Shown here: positions 10,177 through 19,488 of the stretch, piece after piece | Layout: each line of letters opens with the position of its first letter | Numbering within the stretch: the first letter of the stretch is position 1 | From: Peribacillus frigoritolerans | Lineage (GTDB): Bacteria > Bacillota > Bacilli > Bacillales > DSM-1321 | Assembly: GCF_001636405.1 (NCBI RefSeq) | Contig: NZ_KV440950.1 | Span: 3,762,778-3,826,777 of the forward strand | Direction of reading: 5' to 3' | DNA: 64,000 nucleotides | The notes under the pieces: model-generated | Database searches by the model: none | What the model was told of the DNA's origin: nothing | Seen by the model: the letters and a program-made list of their open reading frames with translations, nothing else | Made by a program: the position numbers and the translations under genes

Positions 10177-10367
10177 AATTCTTCTTCCTCCTTATTTGAG
10201 GTATCCAGTTTATTAGCAATGATCAAAAACAAAGATGTCAGACAAACCCAGCATATAGCCCAAAAAAGGACAAATGGCAATCCAAGTACATAGGGTTCCA
10301 CTCGATTAATCACAACAAGTGAACCCAAGGCAGGTATGATAGTTAATATAAAAACCTTCTTTTTCAT
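10173..10367 (-). CDS. DUF3311 membrane protein, partner of the SSS symporter
   Basis: About 64 residues with two membrane helices (VFILTIIPALGSLVV and LPFVLFWAICWVCLTSLFLII) and an acidic tail. The ATG at 10367 is chosen because AGGAGATGGAAG precedes it; an ATG five codons earlier has no RBS. DUF3311 proteins are regularly coupled to SSS symporters, and here the stop overlaps the symporter start. It probably assists or stabilises the transporter in the membrane. Confidence 0.85.
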   Translation of the reverse strand: MKKKVFILTIIPALGSLVVINRVEPYVLGLPFVLFWAICWVCLTSLFLIIANKLDTSNKEEEEL

Positions 10368-10601
10368 CTTCCATCTCCTCATTTAGAATACATACATGTA
10401 TATATGGTTGTTGTATCTTACAATTCAAAACAGGCTAGTGGATGGATCCAAAATAGCCTGAATATTCACTTGATACTAAATACAATGATTTAATAGAAAT
10501 ATCACGACCGAGAAGAATTGCGGGAGCAGGCATTAATGTTATGCAACTATTACGTTTCTTTATTTCATTCCCCTAAAAGTTCTGCATATGATCCTAAAAA
10601 T

Positions 10602-12029
10602 CTATTTTACCGTTTTATTGGGTTGCCCATTTGTTAGGATAGTAGCATCGATTTTCTTTCTGGTAAATTTAAAATAGTAAAAGACATAACAAGCTACAAT
10701 GAAGCCGAATCCTATATACAGTGAGGTCCGTTGTGTCGGATCGAAAGCGGTAAACACGACGATACCTACGCACATGATGAGGCAACCAATTGGAACTAGA
10801 GGGAAGAATGGAACCTTAAATTTTAAATCCTCCAACTTTCCACCAGACGCAATATACTGTTTGCGGAATTTATACTGTGCAAACGCAATCGCCATCCACG
10901 TAACCAACCCTCCAACACCACTGATAGCAAGCAGCACTACAAATAATGTTTCTTCAGCCATGACACTAGTAAGCAAGGATAGCAAGGCAAAGACGAGAGT
11001 CACGAGTAAGGCGTTCATAGGTATACCGCGTTTGTTTACCTTTCCGAATGAACGTGGAGCCTGCCCGCTTTGTGAAAGTGAGAAAAGGATTCTCGTACAA
11101 GCAAACAAACCTGTATTTCCCACCGAAAGAATTGCTGTTAAAATAACGAAGTTCATAATATCAGCTGCATAAGGAATACCGATCATATCGAATACAGTTA
11201 CAAACGGGCTTTCGAGTATACCCGCTTTTTTCCACGGAACAATTGCTGATAAGACAAAAGTTGCTAGTACATAGAAAATTAAAATACGGATGACGATACT
11301 CCGGATTGCTCTTGGGATACTCTTTTCGGGATCCTCTGTCTCACCTGCTGCAACACCCATAATTTCCGAACCCATAAACGCATAGACGACTGTCATCATC
11401 GATATAAACACACCAATCAATCCCGTTGGAAATAATCCGTCACCAATAAAGTTTGAAAATAGCGGGGCAGATTGTCCCTTTATAGGAACCAATCCGAACA
11501 CCGCTGCTCCGCCAATCACGATAAAAAAGAGTACAGCAATTACTTTAATTGCAGAGAACCAATATTCCGTCTCCGCAAAGCTTCTTATTGTCAAAGCGTT
11601 TATACCGAATAAAAGCAAGGCGAAAACTGTACACCACACCCATACTGGTACATTTGGAAACCATCTGGCCATCAGTAAACTAGCCGCAATAAACTCTAGC
11701 CCTACGTAAATAGCCCAGCTCAACCAGTAAGTCCAGCCGATCATAAACCCAGAGGCGGGGCCGATAAAGCGCTCTGCATGGGCTTGAAATGAACCGGAGA
11801 CCGGCATCACTACGGATAGTTCTCCAAGACAAACCATGACCATGTACATAAGTAAGCCCCCGACCAAATAGGCAGTAATGGCCCCTACAGGTCCGGCTTC
11901 ACCGATTGCATACCCGGACCCTAGGAAAAGACCAGTTCCAATGACTCCACCTATGGAAAGCATAAATAAATGTCTACTTTCCATCGAACGTTTTAATTCT
12001 TTTGGTTGACTCCCTTGTACCGACTTCAT
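10602..12029 (-). CDS. Amino-acid permease, APC superfamily (AAT type)
   Basis: 475 residues with 12 predicted membrane segments. The N-terminus is classical for the amino-acid transporter family (RHLFMLSIGGVIGTGLFLGSG), with further landmarks GPVGAITAYLVGG and the conserved EFIAASLL region. Homologues move lysine, arginine/ornithine, GABA or aromatic amino acids by proton symport. It follows the dehydrogenase gene by 70 bp on the same strand, so the two are likely cotranscribed, possibly from the weak sigma-54 site at 13635. Substrate is not determinable from sequence. Confidence 0.87.
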   Translation of the reverse strand: MKSVQGSQPKELKRSMESRHLFMLSIGGVIGTGLFLGSGYAIGEAGPVGAITAYLVGGLLMYMVMVCLGELSVVMPVSGSFQAHAERFIGPASGFMIGWTYWLSWAIYVGLEFIAASLLMARWFPNVPVWVWCTVFALLLFGINALTIRSFAETEYWFSAIKVIAVLFFIVIGGAAVFGLVPIKGQSAPLFSNFIGDGLFPTGLIGVFISMMTVVYAFMGSEIMGVAAGETEDPEKSIPRAIRSIVIRILIFYVLATFVLSAIVPWKKAGILESPFVTVFDMIGIPYAADIMNFVILTAILSVGNTGLFACTRILFSLSQSGQAPRSFGKVNKRGIPMNALLVTLVFALLSLLTSVMAEETLFVVLLAISGVGGLVTWMAIAFAQYKFRKQYIASGGKLEDLKFKVPFFPLVPIGCLIMCVGIVVFTAFDPTQRTSLYIGFGFIVACYVFYYFKFTRKKIDATILTNGQPNKTVK

Positions 12030-12098
12030 CCAATCCCCACCGTTTCTTCTATCCGAACGAAATATTTAGGAGAAATTATGATCCGTTTTATTAACTGC

Positions 12099-13274
12099 TT
12101 ATCGAGTAGCTACCTTTTTGGACGGATCCTCAAACTCTAATAAATCGCTGACTTCCGGTTTGAAAATTTCATTAGCAACGTCTCGCTGATACCTGTTTTG
12201 TTTCTTTGCTTCCGAAAATAGTTGATAGGTATTTTTTCGGCATAGCTTTTCAATATCATCAATCACAGCCTGCGGATCCGGTTTGACCAGTCCAAAAATA
12301 ACTGCGTCATAAAATCTTATTGCACCTAGGTTCGCAACAAAATCATTGACGATGTCAATTCCCTTTTGTTTGATGATTTCGTCTCCTTCAGAAGAGATTG
12401 GAATATTAGCAGCTTCAACAATCAAGCTTGCTTTTACGGTACCAGCATTAGAATGGTTAATAACGTCCTCTAATGCACATGGGATGAGAATATCGCAGTC
12501 CACATTAAGCCAGTCCGAGTTTGGCCTTACAGTATAGTTCGGTTCAAAAAAGTCTTGATCCATTTCCCCGTATACATTCTTATGGTCAATGAGCTTTTGA
12601 ACATCTAATCCTTCTTCACATGTGACTAACAAGTTCGCATCCGAAATTCCGACGACTTTATAACCTAATTGAGACAATTTCAATGCGCAACTTGCACCTA
12701 CACAACCGAAGCCTTGGATGACAACCCTCGCACCGTCTTTACCATTTTTAAATTTCCAAGCTTCATCTGCCGAAAATGCACCACCATATCCTGTGACAAC
12801 ATCATTTAAAAGCAATCCGTCAATTCTTGTTTTCATCAGCCCATCAAAATCCTTTATCCCTTGAAGGACAGCAGGATCTTGTTTCATTGACTTCGTCAGA
12901 GGGATATCTATGCCGAATTCGTTAAAGATTTTAAGTACATCTTCATATTTAGTACCTAGATCACTTCCCAAAGATACGCCGATATCAATATAAGGCATCA
13001 TTGCAATTAAAAATCTTCTTAATACGGCATATGCATCCGGAGCTTTGTAATCATAAGAAATACCTGCTTTACATCCGCCAGTCGTTCCGCTGTCACAAGC
13101 TACATACTTATAAGCCATGGCCTCGGCCAATCTTTTAACCTCTTCTTTTGTAACTGACGGATGCATTCTCGTACCGCCGCCTGTATAGCCTTTCATGAAG
13201 TTATGAACAACAAGCCATCCTTGTGCATCTGTTTCCGTATCATTCCACTCTACAACTAAATATGGTTTAGACAT
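12099..13274 (-). CDS. Glu/Leu/Phe/Val dehydrogenase family protein
   Basis: 391 residues. The N-terminal substrate domain has the glycine-rich GYTGGGTRMHPSV and the catalytic-lysine segment DSGTTGGCKAGISYDY, where the family usually has GGGKGGI; Cys replaces a Gly before the Lys. The Rossmann domain shows VVIQGFGCVGASCALKL. The enzyme should deaminate an amino acid oxidatively with NAD(P)+. The altered active-site loop suggests an unusual substrate. A purine-rich RBS (AGGGGG) precedes the start. It stands upstream of the APC permease. Confidence 0.85.
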   Translation of the reverse strand: MSKPYLVVEWNDTETDAQGWLVVHNFMKGYTGGGTRMHPSVTKEEVKRLAEAMAYKYVACDSGTTGGCKAGISYDYKAPDAYAVLRRFLIAMMPYIDIGVSLGSDLGTKYEDVLKIFNEFGIDIPLTKSMKQDPAVLQGIKDFDGLMKTRIDGLLLNDVVTGYGGAFSADEAWKFKNGKDGARVVIQGFGCVGASCALKLSQLGYKVVGISDANLLVTCEEGLDVQKLIDHKNVYGEMDQDFFEPNYTVRPNSDWLNVDCDILIPCALEDVINHSNAGTVKASLIVEAANIPISSEGDEIIKQKGIDIVNDFVANLGAIRFYDAVIFGLVKPDPQAVIDDIEKLCRKNTYQLFSEAKKQNRYQRDVANEIFKPEVSDLLEFEDPSKKVATR

Positions 13275-13634
13275 TCCAATACCCCCTAAAGATTTCTTAT
13301 TTCACTGCTTCAATTACTATCGTAACTTACATGCAAGCCAGCCGAAGTTTGTAATCATAATGATTGTATTTTTTAGAATCCGGGTAGCAAATTCATGTAT
13401 CACCCCCTCTATATGTAAATTCATAGCGGCTCTTCTTTCGCTTCTAAAAAACTTCATGTTTTCATCGAGTGCGACTCCCTCATATTTTTTAGCAAACCAT
13501 GGTCGCGCCCACATTTTCACATAGAGATTCTTCACCCTGACCATTTTAAGCGCTTTCAAAAAGAAGGAGGTCCATCGATTAGTCTTGCCGCCATCTCATT
13601 CCCCCAAAAAACTCCCTCTTATAGTTTAGATACT

Positions 13635-13650
13635 TGCAAAATTCATCCTA
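13635..13650 (-). promoter_or_regulatory. Weak sigma-54-like site (P4) upstream of the dehydrogenase
   Basis: The minus strand reads TAGGATGAATTTTGCA. Aligned with the better sites it keeps TTGCA at -12, but -24 has AGG instead of GGC. It is followed upstream by the same ~50-bp sequence seen beside P2 and P3 (TATATAAAAC..GGAT..GATAAGGTTT), so it is homologous to them even if degenerate. It is about 360 bp from the dehydrogenase start. Confidence 0.45.
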
Positions 13651-13718
13651 ACTTTTTGTATATAAAACCGGATACCGATAAGGTTTATAAAAGTGAAAGT
13701 GAGGCAATTGTGTTCATA

Positions 13719-13734
13719 GAGTGCCTGCAAACTA
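13719..13734. promoter_or_regulatory. Candidate enhancer half-sites near P4
   Basis: GAGT-GCCTGCAA-ACTA lies 69 bp upstream of P4, at the same relative place as the GAGT..ACTC elements near P2 and P3. Weak on its own; supported only by position and repetition. Confidence 0.3.
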
Positions 13735-13934
13735 CCCGCACGTGTTCAATCCAAAAGAAAAGATGAATTACCTGGCCTCGAAAAAAACTATTTCAGTAAT
13801 AATCCTTGGGAGTTCCATAATAACATTGAAACTTCCACAATGACCTCTTCCATTTAATAGTAAGGTGACGTCTCAGCTATTTTTGGGATTATCGATTATT
13901 ATTAGTAAACCCCAACATTAAAGTCTCTTGTATG

Positions 13935-13966
13935 AAAAACTTGCAGAAGATTCCCTGCAAGCTTTT
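13935..13966 (-). terminator. Terminator of the second aldehyde dehydrogenase gene
   Basis: CTTGCAG and CTGCAAG flank an 8-base loop, followed by TTTTTC on the minus strand, just past the stop. The region 13,275-13,930 otherwise holds only the P4 site and a doubtful short frame at 13317-13559. Confidence 0.8.
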
Positions 13967-13976
13967 CGTTAATCTT

Positions 13977-15449
13977 CTATTCAAACCAATGAATCGGCTT
14001 CGGAGATAGATTAATGTTAATCTGTTTCGTTTCCTGGTATTCACCCAATCCATACGTACCAAGGCTTCTGCCGATGCCACTTTGTTTATAGCCACCCCAT
14101 GGGGCTTGAATATTCGTAAGGTGGTAGGCGTTCACCCATGTGATGCCAGCTCGGACTTTTTTGATGACACGCAAGGCTTTGTTTTGATCTGTAGAGAATA
14201 CAGCACCCGCAAGTCCAAATACTGTGTCATTGGCAATCTTGATTGCCTCTTCTTCATTTTTGAATTTCTGAATGGTGACGACAGGACCGAAGATTTCTTC
14301 TCTGACAATCCGCATATCACTTGTTACATGAGTGAAGACGGTAGGTTCAATGAAAAATCCTTTTTCTAAACCGTCTTTCTTGATTCGATTGCCGCCCTGA
14401 GCAAGGTTTGCACCTTCTTCTTTTCCAATCCGAATGTATTCTAGTATGCTCTCGAAGTGCTTTTCGCTGACAATGGCTCCCATCTGGGATTGCTTGTCAT
14501 TTCCGGGACCAACTCTTATCCCTTTTGCTTTTTCTACATATTTTTCCACAAATTCATCATAGATCCCCTCTTGAACAAGAATGCGGCTTCCCGAAGAGCA
14601 AACTTGCCCAGAACCCATGAAAATGCCAAATAAGGAGTAATCGACGGCTGTTTCCAAATCTGCATCATCAAAGATGATGTTCGGAGATTTTCCTCCCAGC
14701 TCAAGGGACACCTTTTTCATATTGCCTGTTGCGGCCTGCATGATATGGCGGCCGACCCCTGTGCTTCCAGTAAAGGAAACAACGTCCACATCATCGCTTT
14801 CGGCAATCGTCTGGCCAACAACCGATCCAGATCCCATAAGGAGGTTGGCTACTCCCTTTGGTAAATCGGACTCATCAATCAGCTCAAACACTTTTACCGC
14901 TGTCATCGGAGTAATTTCTGCCGGTTTTAAAAGAATGCTATTACCTGCTGCCAATGCTGGAGCAATCTTCCATACACTCATCAATAAAGGGAAATTCCAA
15001 GGAACAATCAATCCCGCAACACCTATCGGTTCCTTTACGATCAATGTCTGCATATCCTCGGAGGCTTCATACGCTTGGTCATTAGGTATATTAAGCAGAC
15101 CTGCATAATAACGAAATGTATTAGCGGCCTCTTCAGCATCCGACCGTGCTTCTCTTCTCGTTTTTCCGTTATTTTGTACTTCCAACTCTGTTAACTCATC
15201 AATGTTTTCCTGCAATTTATCAGCAATCTGAACTAAAACCGCCGCTCTTTCTTGCGGAGAACGGTCAGACCAGACACCACTTTCAAATGTTCTCTTCGCT
15301 ATTTTGATTGTTTCTTCTGTTTCTTCTTTTGTTGCTTTCGCGGCTCTGGCAATGACTTCCTGTGTAGCAGGATTAATGATATTAAGTTTTTTCGGGTCAC
15401 TTGATTCTACCCATTGCCCATTTATATATTGTTTCAATTCTTTTGTCAT
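13977..15449 (-). CDS. NAD+-dependent aldehyde dehydrogenase (betaine-aldehyde DH-like)
   Basis: 490 residues from the ATG at 15449, which is preceded by GGGAGGAAACAAAGTT. A longer frame to 15608 has no RBS and lies partly in the leader. Landmarks are VPWNFPLLMSVWKIAPALAAGN, the loop FTGSTGVG, the general base Glu250 in SLELGGKSPN and Cys284 in GQVCSSGSR. Relatives include betaine-aldehyde, phenylacetaldehyde and other semialdehyde dehydrogenases. It has its own sigma-54 promoter (P3) about 260 bp upstream, so it is probably part of the Rieske regulon and could oxidise the aldehyde released by the oxygenase. Confidence 0.9.
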   Translation of the reverse strand: MTKELKQYINGQWVESSDPKKLNIINPATQEVIARAAKATKEETEETIKIAKRTFESGVWSDRSPQERAAVLVQIADKLQENIDELTELEVQNNGKTRREARSDAEEAANTFRYYAGLLNIPNDQAYEASEDMQTLIVKEPIGVAGLIVPWNFPLLMSVWKIAPALAAGNSILLKPAEITPMTAVKVFELIDESDLPKGVANLLMGSGSVVGQTIAESDDVDVVSFTGSTGVGRHIMQAATGNMKKVSLELGGKSPNIIFDDADLETAVDYSLFGIFMGSGQVCSSGSRILVQEGIYDEFVEKYVEKAKGIRVGPGNDKQSQMGAIVSEKHFESILEYIRIGKEEGANLAQGGNRIKKDGLEKGFFIEPTVFTHVTSDMRIVREEIFGPVVTIQKFKNEEEAIKIANDTVFGLAGAVFSTDQNKALRVIKKVRAGITWVNAYHLTNIQAPWGGYKQSGIGRSLGTYGLGEYQETKQININLSPKPIHWFE

Positions 15450-15709
15450 AACTTTGTTTCCTCCCCACTTGTCAGCTTCCAGTCTTGCAAATGCGAAATC
15501 AAGACTGTGTTGCTGATGATGACAGTCATACACCCTTGATTTGCAGCACTTAAATAATTCAATCCTGCGATACCGAACAACAAATTCAATCTGGCCAATT
15601 ATATCCACACTCTACAACTTAGCCGCATTCCGGAAAGTGATCCATTTACAGTGCTTTAACAATTCACACCACTGTATTCTACAGTTTTTTCAATGATAAT
15701 GATAATTTA

Positions 15710-15725
15710 TGCAAATTTCACGCCA
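15710..15725 (-). promoter_or_regulatory. Sigma-54 promoter P3 (aldehyde dehydrogenase)
   Basis: The minus strand reads TGGCGTGAAATTTGCA: the -24 GG and -12 GC are 12 bp apart as required, and 14 of 16 positions fit TGGCACRNNNNTTGCW. The 11 bases GAAATTTGCA plus neighbours are identical to P2. Confidence 0.8.
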
Positions 15726-15774
15726 ACTTTATTCTTCAATAAAAGCTGATAATGATAAGCTTTCATTCATAAGG

Positions 15775-15794
15775 TTGAGTACGCTCGTACTCAA
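15775..15794. promoter_or_regulatory. Perfect palindrome, candidate enhancer (UAS) for the sigma-54 activator
   Basis: TTGAGTACG-CT-CGTACTCAA is a perfect 9+2+9 inverted repeat about 50 bp upstream of P3. Bacterial enhancer-binding proteins bind such palindromes. The half-site GTACTCAA recurs upstream of the reductase promoter at 22726-22733. Confidence 0.6.
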
Positions 15795-15958
15795 AGAGGC
15801 TCTTTTAAAACTCACCTGGAAGTAATCGATGAGCTTGGCTGGCTTATTACAATCAAATGTAAGCGCTCTATTAAAATAATAAACACTACACAATCTTTTG
15901 ATAGGCTTTGAGACTCTGCTGAAGTTAGCTATTCTTATCACGATCAAAAGCGAACAAA

Positions 15959-17128
15959 CTATTTACTCTTTTTAAATTCTTTCTTAATATTTTCCAATAA
16001 GTTTTTATCTGTTAAAACATCGTATCCCGTATAAGCTAATGCTAGTGCACCATTAACAAGTGCTTGACTGCCTTCTTCTGATACTGTTCTATCTGCAAAT
16101 TCCTGGGTATGTAATACTAACTCTGTATCATTCAATCCAATAAATGGATGAATTGCTGGTACGACACGACTTACATTTCCCATATCAATAGATGCATTAC
16201 TATGTTCAGCAGTTAGAATCGGTTGAACGATGATTTCTTGTAAATTCTTAGTGAAAGCTTGGGATAGATATTGATTTGTAACCATATTATCGTAGCTTAT
16301 TTGATAATTTGATATTTCAAGCTCAGAACCCGTCATAAGGGCAGCACCATTTGCGATATTTTTTATTTTTTTTACAATTTCATCTAAAGTGGAACGTTGT
16401 TTTGCTCTAATATAAAATTGAGCGACTGCTAAATATGGAACAATATTCGCGGCTTGACCACCTTCAGAAATAATCCCGTGCACACGAACATCTGTCGGCA
16501 AATGCTCTCGAAGTGCATTTATACCATTAAAAAGTTGGATAACACTATCCAGTGCATTAATTCCATGTTCAGGAGCCGTCGCTGCATGCGATGCTTTTCC
16601 TTTATATTTGAATTGAAGTGCATCTACCGCCAAAGTTGTTCCACTTTCAACGGATACATTATTAGGATGGAGAATCATCGCAACATCTACACTTTCAAAT
16701 ACTCCTTCTTGACTCATCGGAACTTTGGCACCATTCGTTTCCTCTGCCGGAGTACCTAATACGACAACACTTCCTCCTACTTCACTTATCAGCTTGCTAA
16801 GGATAATACCAGCGCCCACACTCATCGTGCCGATCAAATTATGTCCGCACCCATGGCCAATTTCAGGCAAAGCATCATATTCTGCTAAAAAGGCTATTGT
16901 AGGACCAGCTTTTTCACCTTTAAATTCAGCTTTAAAAGAAGTTGGACGGTCAACCAATCCTGTTTCAATCCGAAAATCGTGTTCAGACAATAAGTTTGTC
17001 AGTAATTGCATTGATTCAAATTCCTTGTCACCGAGTTCAGGGTTTCTGTACATCTGATCACTGATTTCCCATAATTTTGACTTTATTTTATCTAATTCAT
17101 GTTTAAGTGTATCTTTCACTATTAACAT
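15959..17128 (-). CDS. M20-family amidohydrolase/peptidase
   Basis: About 390 residues, full length. Metal-site motifs of the family are visible: AEYDALPEIGHGCGHNLIG and PAEETNGAKVPM, with the dimerisation-domain segment GKASHAATAPEHG. Homologues cleave N-acyl or dipeptide-like amide bonds (aminobenzoyl-glutamate, N-acyl amino acids, Xaa-Arg). The start is uncertain: ATG at 17128 sits very close to GGAAGG, and a GTG three codons in has better spacing. It follows the broken YfcC-like transporter, so the transport of its natural substrate may be lost. Confidence 0.85.
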   Translation of the reverse strand: MLIVKDTLKHELDKIKSKLWEISDQMYRNPELGDKEFESMQLLTNLLSEHDFRIETGLVDRPTSFKAEFKGEKAGPTIAFLAEYDALPEIGHGCGHNLIGTMSVGAGIILSKLISEVGGSVVVLGTPAEETNGAKVPMSQEGVFESVDVAMILHPNNVSVESGTTLAVDALQFKYKGKASHAATAPEHGINALDSVIQLFNGINALREHLPTDVRVHGIISEGGQAANIVPYLAVAQFYIRAKQRSTLDEIVKKIKNIANGAALMTGSELEISNYQISYDNMVTNQYLSQAFTKNLQEIIVQPILTAEHSNASIDMGNVSRVVPAIHPFIGLNDTELVLHTQEFADRTVSEEGSQALVNGALALAYTGYDVLTDKNLLENIKKEFKKSK

Positions 17129-17194
17129 CACCTTCCTTATTTTTCAGATTATGTTTTCTAAATATATTGTTTGTTACAAGAATACTCCTGCTTC

Positions 17195-17710
17195 CTAAAA
17201 TGGTCCATAATTGATCAATTGGGCTATTATTAAGAAAATTACTCCGACATTCACTATGAGAAGGAAATAAGGAAAAACCCATCTAACCCATCTTACGTAC
17301 GGAATACCCGCAATAGCTAAGCCACCCAATAGTACTCCTCCTGTAGGGAAGTTCATATTTGACACTCCATCCCCCATTTGGGAAGCAAGTACTGTTGTTT
17401 GTCTCGTTCATCCCATCATATCTATATCTCCCAATGGCCTGACAATTGGCATAGTTAAAGCTGCTTGCCCACTGCCAGAAGGAACTAAAAAGTTAAGAGA
17501 TAACTGAACAAAGAATATCCCGATTGCATTCAACGCTGGTGGGAGGCTTCCAGGTAATCCTATCCCTAGAAAAAGAGGGAGTTCCGCAATTCCTTGAGCA
17601 ACTCCTATATTATATGGGTTGGTATTACCTGTTAGGAACCTGGCCATCGCTCCAAGACATACCATTGCATAACCAGTCATTGCATCGTAACCAAGCGCAA
17701 TTGCCATCGG
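17195..17710 (-). pseudogene. YfcC/AbgT-like transporter remnant with TGA interruption
   Basis: One frame reads IALGYDAMTGYAMVCLGA, NTNPYNIGVAQGIAELPL, LVPSGSGQAALTMPIVRPLG, then MMG-stop-TRQTTVLASQMGDGVSN and continues to LINYGPF. These are C-terminal landmarks of YfcC-type carrier proteins. The N-terminal half is missing, residues appear lost after LFLGIGL, and a TGA at about 17408 replaces a sense codon. The neighbouring amidohydrolase is the kind of enzyme such carriers serve. Confidence 0.8.
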
Positions 17711-17814
17711 AATAATAATTCCAATATGATAAATAGATGGACATATTACTACATATTGCCATCAATTCTATCTAACTTTTAATAGACACATAGGCTCTCT
17801 AAGAGCGAGCGGTC

Positions 17815-19488
17815 TTATCCGTGATTTGGACGGAAAGATGCGATGTATTCGTCCGAATCTTTGTATTCCAATACTCCTACTGCTTCTACATCTACTACAA
17901 CCATATAAGGTTTCTTGCTTGCGATTGCATTCGCTAACCCTTCCTTGAACTCATCGACCGAGCGTACTTTCTCTGATTCGAAGCCCATTGATTTTGCCAT
18001 CATGACGAAGTCTGGGTTTTTCAAGTCTACAGATGTAAGTCTGCCATAAGCTGCTTCTTGGTAGTATCTTAAGATTCCATATCCGCCATCGTCGAATAAT
18101 AGAACGATAATCGGCGTATCTTCTTGAATCGCAGTGATCATCTCACCAGCATTCACCATGAATCCGCCGTCTCCTGCAATAAGAACGACAGGCTTTTCTG
18201 GTTGACCAATTTGGGCACCGATCGCCATTGGCAAGCCTTGTCCGATACCTCCGCCGGTCATGTAGAGGTAATTTCTTGGTTCATAAATGTCGAACAATTT
18301 ATTTCCCCAAGTGTATCCAGGAATGGTTACGTCAGTCACCAAGATCGTATTCTCAGGCAGCTGTTCACGCATGATATCTGCAACTTCTCCGTAAGGCCCA
18401 ATTTGGCTGCGAAGGTCATCACGAACTGCTTGACGGGCAGACTTTACTTCATCTACAAAAGCTGCATCTGGATTGATCTCCTTATTTTTCAAAGCACTGT
18501 TAATCTCGTGTAAAACTGCTTTGGCATCTCCTACCAGTGTATACAATGTATCAAAATTGCGGTTAAATGCATTTGGATTCAAATCGATATTTATGTGATT
18601 TTCAGGTACTGGGAGCGTCCAGCTATACGTTTCACTACCGCGGAAACGGACCCCGATACTAATGAGTAAATCTGATTTTTTCAATAGTTCCTCCATTTGA
18701 GGTGTAACCGCAAAGTTGCCGATGCAAAGAGGATGATTTTCAGGGATAGACCCTTTCCCGGATTCACTTGTAACGACAGCAGGCTGAATTTGATCTACCA
18801 ACGCTTGGAGTTCCTCGGATGCTCCCGAAGCAATAACTCCATTTCCTGCCCAGATGACCGGTCTTTTTGCAGTGGCAATTTTTTCAACCACATCAGCTGG
18901 AATGTTGATTTTTACTTCTGGATTTTGAACCGTTTCCACATCGATCAATTGATTTTGCGGAATAATTTGAGCTTGGAAATTTGTTGGAATGGAAATAGTT
19001 ACTGGCCCTGTAGGAACAGTCAGTGCCTCTTTGATCGCTTTGCGCATAAAGGGTGTGATTTGCTTTGGACGCTTCAACAAATAAGCTGTTTTGTTCGCGC
19101 CCTCCATCATTTTTAACTGGTCTTTAGCTTCGTGGATATAACGTTGATCCGTTCCAATATAATTAGAATCAGCTTCCCCTGTAATGTGCAATAACGGAGT
19201 CCCGGAGTTCCATGTTTCTGTCAATGAACCTGCACCGTTCCCTGCCCCAGCACCAGTACTTGTTAATACAACGCCCAATTTTCCTGTAGCACGCGCATAG
19301 GCATCAGCCATGTTGACCGCTCCACTTTCACCGCGGGAAGTGACCATGCGGATGCTTCCTTCACGCAGCATCGCGTCATAAATCGGCATATTGTGGATAC
19401 TAACGATCCCGAATACTACGTCCACTTCTGCTTGTACAAGCTCTTTTACGATTGCATCTGCAACTGTGAATTCTGTTTGATTGTTCAT
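17815..19488 (-). CDS. Thiamine-diphosphate-dependent enzyme (acetolactate synthase-like)
   Basis: 557 residues with the three domains of the family. The catalytic Glu is in TSRGESGAVNMADAYAR, the central domain follows, and the ThDP/Mg motif is GDGGFMVNAGEMITAIQ.. ending DDGGYG. Homologues are acetolactate synthase, benzoylformate decarboxylase, oxalyl-CoA decarboxylase and carboligases; large-subunit anabolic ALS features are not evident and no small subunit follows. GGGAGG precedes the start. Its place below the Rieske gene suggests it decarboxylates or ligates a 2-keto acid of the same pathway. Substrate unknown. Confidence 0.85.
   Translation of the reverse strand: MNNQTEFTVADAIVKELVQAEVDVVFGIVSIHNMPIYDAMLREGSIRMVTSRGESGAVNMADAYARATGKLGVVLTSTGAGAGNGAGSLTETWNSGTPLLHITGEADSNYIGTDQRYIHEAKDQLKMMEGANKTAYLLKRPKQITPFMRKAIKEALTVPTGPVTISIPTNFQAQIIPQNQLIDVETVQNPEVKINIPADVVEKIATAKRPVIWAGNGVIASGASEELQALVDQIQPAVVTSESGKGSIPENHPLCIGNFAVTPQMEELLKKSDLLISIGVRFRGSETYSWTLPVPENHINIDLNPNAFNRNFDTLYTLVGDAKAVLHEINSALKNKEINPDAAFVDEVKSARQAVRDDLRSQIGPYGEVADIMREQLPENTILVTDVTIPGYTWGNKLFDIYEPRNYLYMTGGGIGQGLPMAIGAQIGQPEKPVVLIAGDGGFMVNAGEMITAIQEDTPIIVLLFDDGGYGILRYYQEAAYGRLTSVDLKNPDFVMMAKSMGFESEKVRSVDEFKEGLANAIASKKPYMVVVDVEAVGVLEYKDSDEYIASFRPNHG

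Noticed and set aside
13317-13559. 80-codon minus-strand open frame as a gene
   Set aside because: No RBS on the right strand, TTG start, odd composition; it lies in the leader between P4 and the dehydrogenase.
14082-14369. Plus-strand open frames across the aldehyde dehydrogenase genes
   Set aside because: They are antisense shadows of well-supported genes, without RBS or family resemblance.
15729-15947. 72-codon minus-strand frame upstream of P3
   Set aside because: It overlaps the palindromic enhancer and conserved promoter-associated sequence; no RBS.
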